A stretch of DNA of 8,837 bases, taken from Chloroflexota bacterium (lineage in GTDB: Bacteria; Chloroflexota; Anaerolineae; Anaerolineales; UBA4823). Within the stretch, counting starts at the first letter, position 1, and every line of letters starts with the position of its first letter. Made by a program: the position numbers and the translations under genes. The notes under the pieces are model-generated. The model made no database searches. It was given only the letters and a program-made list of their open reading frames with translations, and had not been told where the DNA came from. This document shows positions 6,815-8,837 of the stretch, one piece after another. The DNA is taken from the NCBI GenBank assembly GCA_030636125.1, contig DAOVXM010000075.1, forward strand, positions 1 to 8,837. Reading direction: 5' to 3'.

Positions 6815-6857
6815 ATAAAAACAGGGATTGGCTTTCCAATAAGTAAAAGCCAATCCC
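6815..6857 (-). terminator. Rho-independent terminator of the aldolase gene
   Basis: On the minus strand GGGATTGGCTTT, a 10-base loop, and AAAGCCAATCCC form a 12-bp perfect stem (plus 6824-6835 and 6846-6857), followed by TGTTTTTAT. It lies about 30 bp past the aldolase stop. On the plus strand it lacks a T-run, so it is directional. Confidence 0.88.
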
Positions 6858-6887
6858 CAAAATATCTGTGTCATTACACATCTATAT

Positions 6888-7844
6888 CTAACTGGACGCT
6901 TCTAATGTCTTCCGTACTGCATCCAATTGGCCCGCGCTTCCTAATTTCTCGTTCTTCGCAGCGATAAATTTCGCATATTCATCCATAAATACCTCACCAG
7001 GCTTGCGAAGATCAAAGGCTTCTGGATGTTCGAGGAAGTACTCACGATGTACGCGTGTCCATACGAGTCGCCCATCCGTGTCTATATTGATTTTTGTCAC
7101 CCCTAGCTCTGCCGCTCGTCTGAATTGATCAGCATCTACACCTTTTGCACCCTTCAATTGCCCTCCGGCTGCATTAATCCTGGCAACCTCATCTTGAGGG
7201 ACTGAACTACTCCCATGCATTACCAAGGGATACCCGGGAAGTCTCTTCTGGATCTCCTCCAACACATCATAGCGTAGCCCCTGAGTGCCAGTGAACTTAT
7301 ATGCACCGTGACTCGTACCAATCGCTACCGCGAGCGAATCAACCCCTGTTCGCTCGACGAATTCCTTGGTTTGATCCGGGTCTGTTAGTCTTGCATCCGC
7401 TTCGCTGACCGAGATATGTTCTTCTACACCGCCTAATTTACCCAGCTCTGCCTCTACAACTACCCCTTTGGCATGTGCAGCATCCACAACGCGCTTTGTG
7501 ATGGCGATATTGGTATTGAAATCCTCATGACTTGCATCAATCATCACCGAACTGTAGAAACCACTATCAATACAATCATAGCATGTGTCCTCATCACCAT
7601 GATCTAGATGAACTGCGAATATCGCCTCTGGAAAAACTTCATCTGCACTCCGAATTAATCCTTCCAGCATTGTTTTATGTGTAAATTTACGCGCCCCCTT
7701 ACTGATCTGGAGAATAAACGGGGCTTTACTATCCAAGTTTCCACGAAACAACCCCATTGTTTGTTCAAGATTATTAATATTGTAAGCCCCTATGGCATAG
7801 TTCCCATACGCCGCCTTAAATAATTTCTTCGTTGTAACGATCAT
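6888..7844 (-). CDS. fba: Class II fructose-1,6-bisphosphate aldolase
   Basis: Cytosolic zinc-dependent aldolase of glycolysis and gluconeogenesis, interconverting fructose-1,6-bisphosphate with glyceraldehyde-3-phosphate and dihydroxyacetone phosphate. It has 318 residues from the chosen start. The class II signature is complete: VHLDHG with catalytic Asp81 and zinc-ligand His82, VEAELG (130-135) with the acidic site, GTSHG with His179, HGSSSVP with His210, and KINIDTDGRL (251-260) for phosphate binding. The insert GGQLKGAKGVDADQFRRA marks the longer subtype also found in CbbA-like enzymes. The frame stays open to 8024, but ATG at 7844 is chosen because AAGGAG lies 6 bases upstream, MIVTTKKLF fits the family start, and the extra 60 residues look like translated intergenic hairpins. 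The related tagatose-bisphosphate aldolases (GatY/KbaY) are the main alternative. The gene is monocistronic with its own terminator. Confidence 0.95.
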   Translation of the reverse strand: MIVTTKKLFKAAYGNYAIGAYNINNLEQTMGLFRGNLDSKAPFILQISKGARKFTHKTMLEGLIRSADEVFPEAIFAVHLDHGDEDTCYDCIDSGFYSSVMIDASHEDFNTNIAITKRVVDAAHAKGVVVEAELGKLGGVEEHISVSEADARLTDPDQTKEFVERTGVDSLAVAIGTSHGAYKFTGTQGLRYDVLEEIQKRLPGYPLVMHGSSSVPQDEVARINAAGGQLKGAKGVDADQFRRAAELGVTKINIDTDGRLVWTRVHREYFLEHPEAFDLRKPGEVFMDEYAKFIAAKNEKLGSAGQLDAVRKTLEASS

Positions 7845-7850
7845 GATTGA

Positions 7851-7856
7851 CTCCTT
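7851..7856 (-). promoter_or_regulatory. Ribosome binding site deciding the aldolase start
   Basis: Minus-strand AAGGAG sits 6 bases before the ATG at 7844. It excludes the longer reading frame that would start at 8024. Confidence 0.85.
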
Positions 7857-7901
7857 AAAATTGTACTGAATTTTCCTTCGAATATTGAAATCCAAGGTGC
7901 T

Positions 7902-7907
7902 ATTATA
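7902..7907 (-). promoter_or_regulatory. -10 box of the aldolase promoter
   Basis: Minus-strand TATAAT in the context CGATTATAATAGC, about 58 bp upstream of the aldolase ATG. The -35 region (around AACTAC, 17 bp further upstream) is poor, so the call rests on the -10 match and position. Confidence 0.55.
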
Positions 7908-7940
7908 ATCGATTCGGCACTTATGTAGTTTGGCGAGCAA

Positions 7941-7978
7941 ACCCCAAAAATGGGGTGGTGGGCTTCGCCCGCACCCCC
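7941..7978. repeat. Overlapping GC-rich hairpins in the fba upstream spacer
   Basis: Two stems share the same GGGG. Stem A is ACCCCA, loop AAAA, TGGGGT (7941-7956). Stem B pairs GGGGTGGTGGGC with GCCCGCACCCC across the loop TTC (7952-7977, one bulged G and one G-T pair). They cannot form together. On the minus strand stem B is followed by ATTTTT, like a terminator, but no minus-strand gene lies to its right within the window. It stands out from the AT-rich flanks and could be a dispersed palindromic element. Confidence 0.5.
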
Positions 7979-8040
7979 TATTTTCGGAGGATTCTTGCCT
8001 TTGAAAGGTAAACGGTGATAGCAAAAATTAAGAAATAGCG

Positions 8041-8046
8041 TATAAT
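8041..8046 (+). promoter_or_regulatory. Candidate -10 box for the 8142 gene
   Basis: TATAAT in GCGTATAATGTT lies about 95 bp before the ATG at 8142. No clear -35 match is visible at the right spacing. The implied 5' leader contains a small hairpin, TTGTCTG paired with CAGGCAA (8068-8092, one G-T pair, 11-base loop). Confidence 0.5.
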
Positions 8047-8071
8047 GTTATATAGAAATCAGGAATGTTGT

Positions 8072-8095
8072 CTGGGGGCTTATCTCAGGCAATCA
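8072..8095 (+). repeat. Short intergenic motif, copy 2 (CTGGGGGC / ATCTCAG / AATCA)
   Basis: Second copy of the motif at 6735-6756, here in the same orientation as the downstream gene, within its presumed 5' leader and overlapping the leader hairpin at 8068-8092. The two copies bracket the aldolase gene. Confidence 0.4.
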
Positions 8096-8141
8096 TCTAT
8101 ACAGAAAACCATTTGACCATCTTGATACAAAGGAGAACATA

Positions 8142-8672
8142 ATGAGCGAACTTCCAGATCAAATCTCAGGTAAAGTTACCAGTGATATGGATCCATTTAA
8201 ACAGATCTTAGCGAAGATTCCTGGCTTTGGTGGTTATATGGAAAGACAAAGTCGCAGGGATGCAGATAAATTGCTCCGTGAAACGATTGCCAGCCGGGTC
8301 GATGAACAACATCAACGAGTTTCAGCTTTGCAACGCGATTTCATCAGCGATGGACAGATCGCATATGTAGATGATCTAGAAGCTGCGGCTATCAAATTGC
8401 GCACATTTGGGGATCGCGTGCGTCGAGCTACACGAGGTTATTCCGGATTGTTTGATGCAGTTAAGATTAATGAGGCGGAATTGGCTCAGCTTTACCAATA
8501 CGATGCTGCCATGCTTGAAATGGTTGATGAAGTAGAGCGCGCAATTGATAACGTAGAAATGTCTATAGGATCAGATGGACTGGATGCATCTATTCGCAAT
8601 CTGGTAAGTAAAGCCCGACAGTTGGACGTTGTATTCGATAGACGTGAAGAGGTAATATATAACATCTCATGA
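8142..8672 (+). CDS. Helical charged protein of unknown function, next to an SPFH gene
   Basis: A soluble-looking protein of 176 residues with no signal peptide or membrane segment. It is rich in Arg, Asp, Glu and Ala and probably almost wholly alpha-helical. Residues about 18-45 hold the striking segment DPFKQILAKIPGFGGYMERQ followed by RRDADKLLRE. Heptad-like stretches then follow (about 47-65, 80-100, 108-140 and 148-170), suggesting coiled coil or helical bundle. The start is firm: AGGAG at 8131-8135 is 6 bases before ATG. The following gene, an SPFH-type protein, starts 111 bp later in the same direction, so the two may form an operon. I do not recognise a named family. It is not PspA by its N terminus, although a PspA-like scaffold role beside an SPFH protein would parallel the Bacillus ydjFGHI operon; that is analogy only. 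Confidence 0.85.
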   Translation: MSELPDQISGKVTSDMDPFKQILAKIPGFGGYMERQSRRDADKLLRETIASRVDEQHQRVSALQRDFISDGQIAYVDDLEAAAIKLRTFGDRVRRATRGYSGLFDAVKINEAELAQLYQYDAAMLEMVDEVERAIDNVEMSIGSDGLDASIRNLVSKARQLDVVFDRREEVIYNIS

Positions 8673-8783
8673 GATTAATTTCGCTTGAGAGGAAATTTAG
8701 GTAAGGTAAGATTTACTTTAACTTGACACCCAATCTATCCCCTACTGAAGTGGAATACTATTAGAACTGCAGGAGAAAATATC

Positions 8784-8837
8784 ATGGCTAGAATTTTTGA
8801 TGTAATCGAATACCCGAATGAAATGCGCAATGAAATC
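8784..8837 (+). CDS. SPFH/YdjI-like protein, N-terminal fragment (3' partial)
   Basis: The first 18 codons read MARIFDVIEYPNEMRNEI and run to the window edge. AGGAG at 8771-8775, 8 bases upstream, supports the start. This N terminus resembles that of SPFH (stomatin/prohibitin/flotillin) proteins of the YdjI type, which lack a signal peptide and associate with membranes. With so few residues the identification is tentative. The 111-bp gap from the previous gene contains a TTGACA (8723-8728) without a convincing -10 partner, and a weak 8-bp hairpin at 8702-8720. Confidence 0.6.
   Translation, partial: MARIFDVIEYPNEMRNEI

Noticed and set aside
6761..6967. Plus-strand open frame of 68 codons
   Set aside because: It runs over the aldolase terminator hairpin and antisense to the aldolase 3' end; no ribosome binding site or homology signal.
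7845..8024. 60-residue N-terminal extension of the aldolase
   Set aside because: It translates the intergenic GC-rich hairpins, has no ribosome binding site fitting its start, and the ATG at 7844 has AAGGAG and a family-typical N terminus.

Overview
The window reads as a chromosomal segment of a free-living bacterium, most plausibly a member of the Chloroflexota (Anaerolineae-like). This placement is an inference from the protein style: PlsX and FabF in a short operon, a long-form class II aldolase, a small charged helical protein next to an SPFH protein starting MARIFDVIEYPNEM, and a multi-domain amino-acid-binding protein. No rRNA or other decisive marker is present. Promoters have sigma-70-like TATAAT boxes and genes have AGGAG-type ribosome binding sites.

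Region 1 (1-2880) is an amino-acid ABC uptake locus. It opens inside a gene for a solute-binding protein made of tandem family-3 domains repeated with an exact 717-bp period. One partial and two complete domains are visible, almost identical in protein sequence but separated by divergent linkers. A 38-bp perfect palindrome and about 250 bp of AT-rich spacer follow, then a HisM/GlnP-type permease gene and a strong hairpin terminator. No ATPase gene lies downstream.

Region 2 (2897-6171) starts with tRNA-Leu(GAG) on the minus strand, driven by a perfect-consensus promoter. Divergent from it is the operon plsX-fabF-membrane protein. plsX and fabF overlap by 4 bp; the third gene follows 10 bp later and encodes two transmembrane helices plus a degenerate NERD-like domain. 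A perfect 11-bp inverted repeat containing TATAAT lies between the tRNA and plsX and looks like an operator. PlsX and FabF serve phospholipid and fatty-acid synthesis.

Region 3 (6183-7844) is on the minus strand: a Nudix hydrolase converging on the plsX operon, and a class II fructose-1,6-bisphosphate aldolase with its own promoter and terminator.

Region 4 (7845-8837) holds an intergenic stretch with overlapping GC-rich hairpins and a plus-strand promoter. It is followed by a conserved-looking helical protein of unknown function and the first 18 codons of a likely SPFH/YdjI-type membrane-associated protein. These two may form an envelope-related module.

The most unusual item is the poly-domain binding protein. 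Its repeats stay nearly identical in protein while accumulating silent changes, which suggests strong selection, gene conversion, or both. The true copy number cannot be seen because the window begins inside a repeat.
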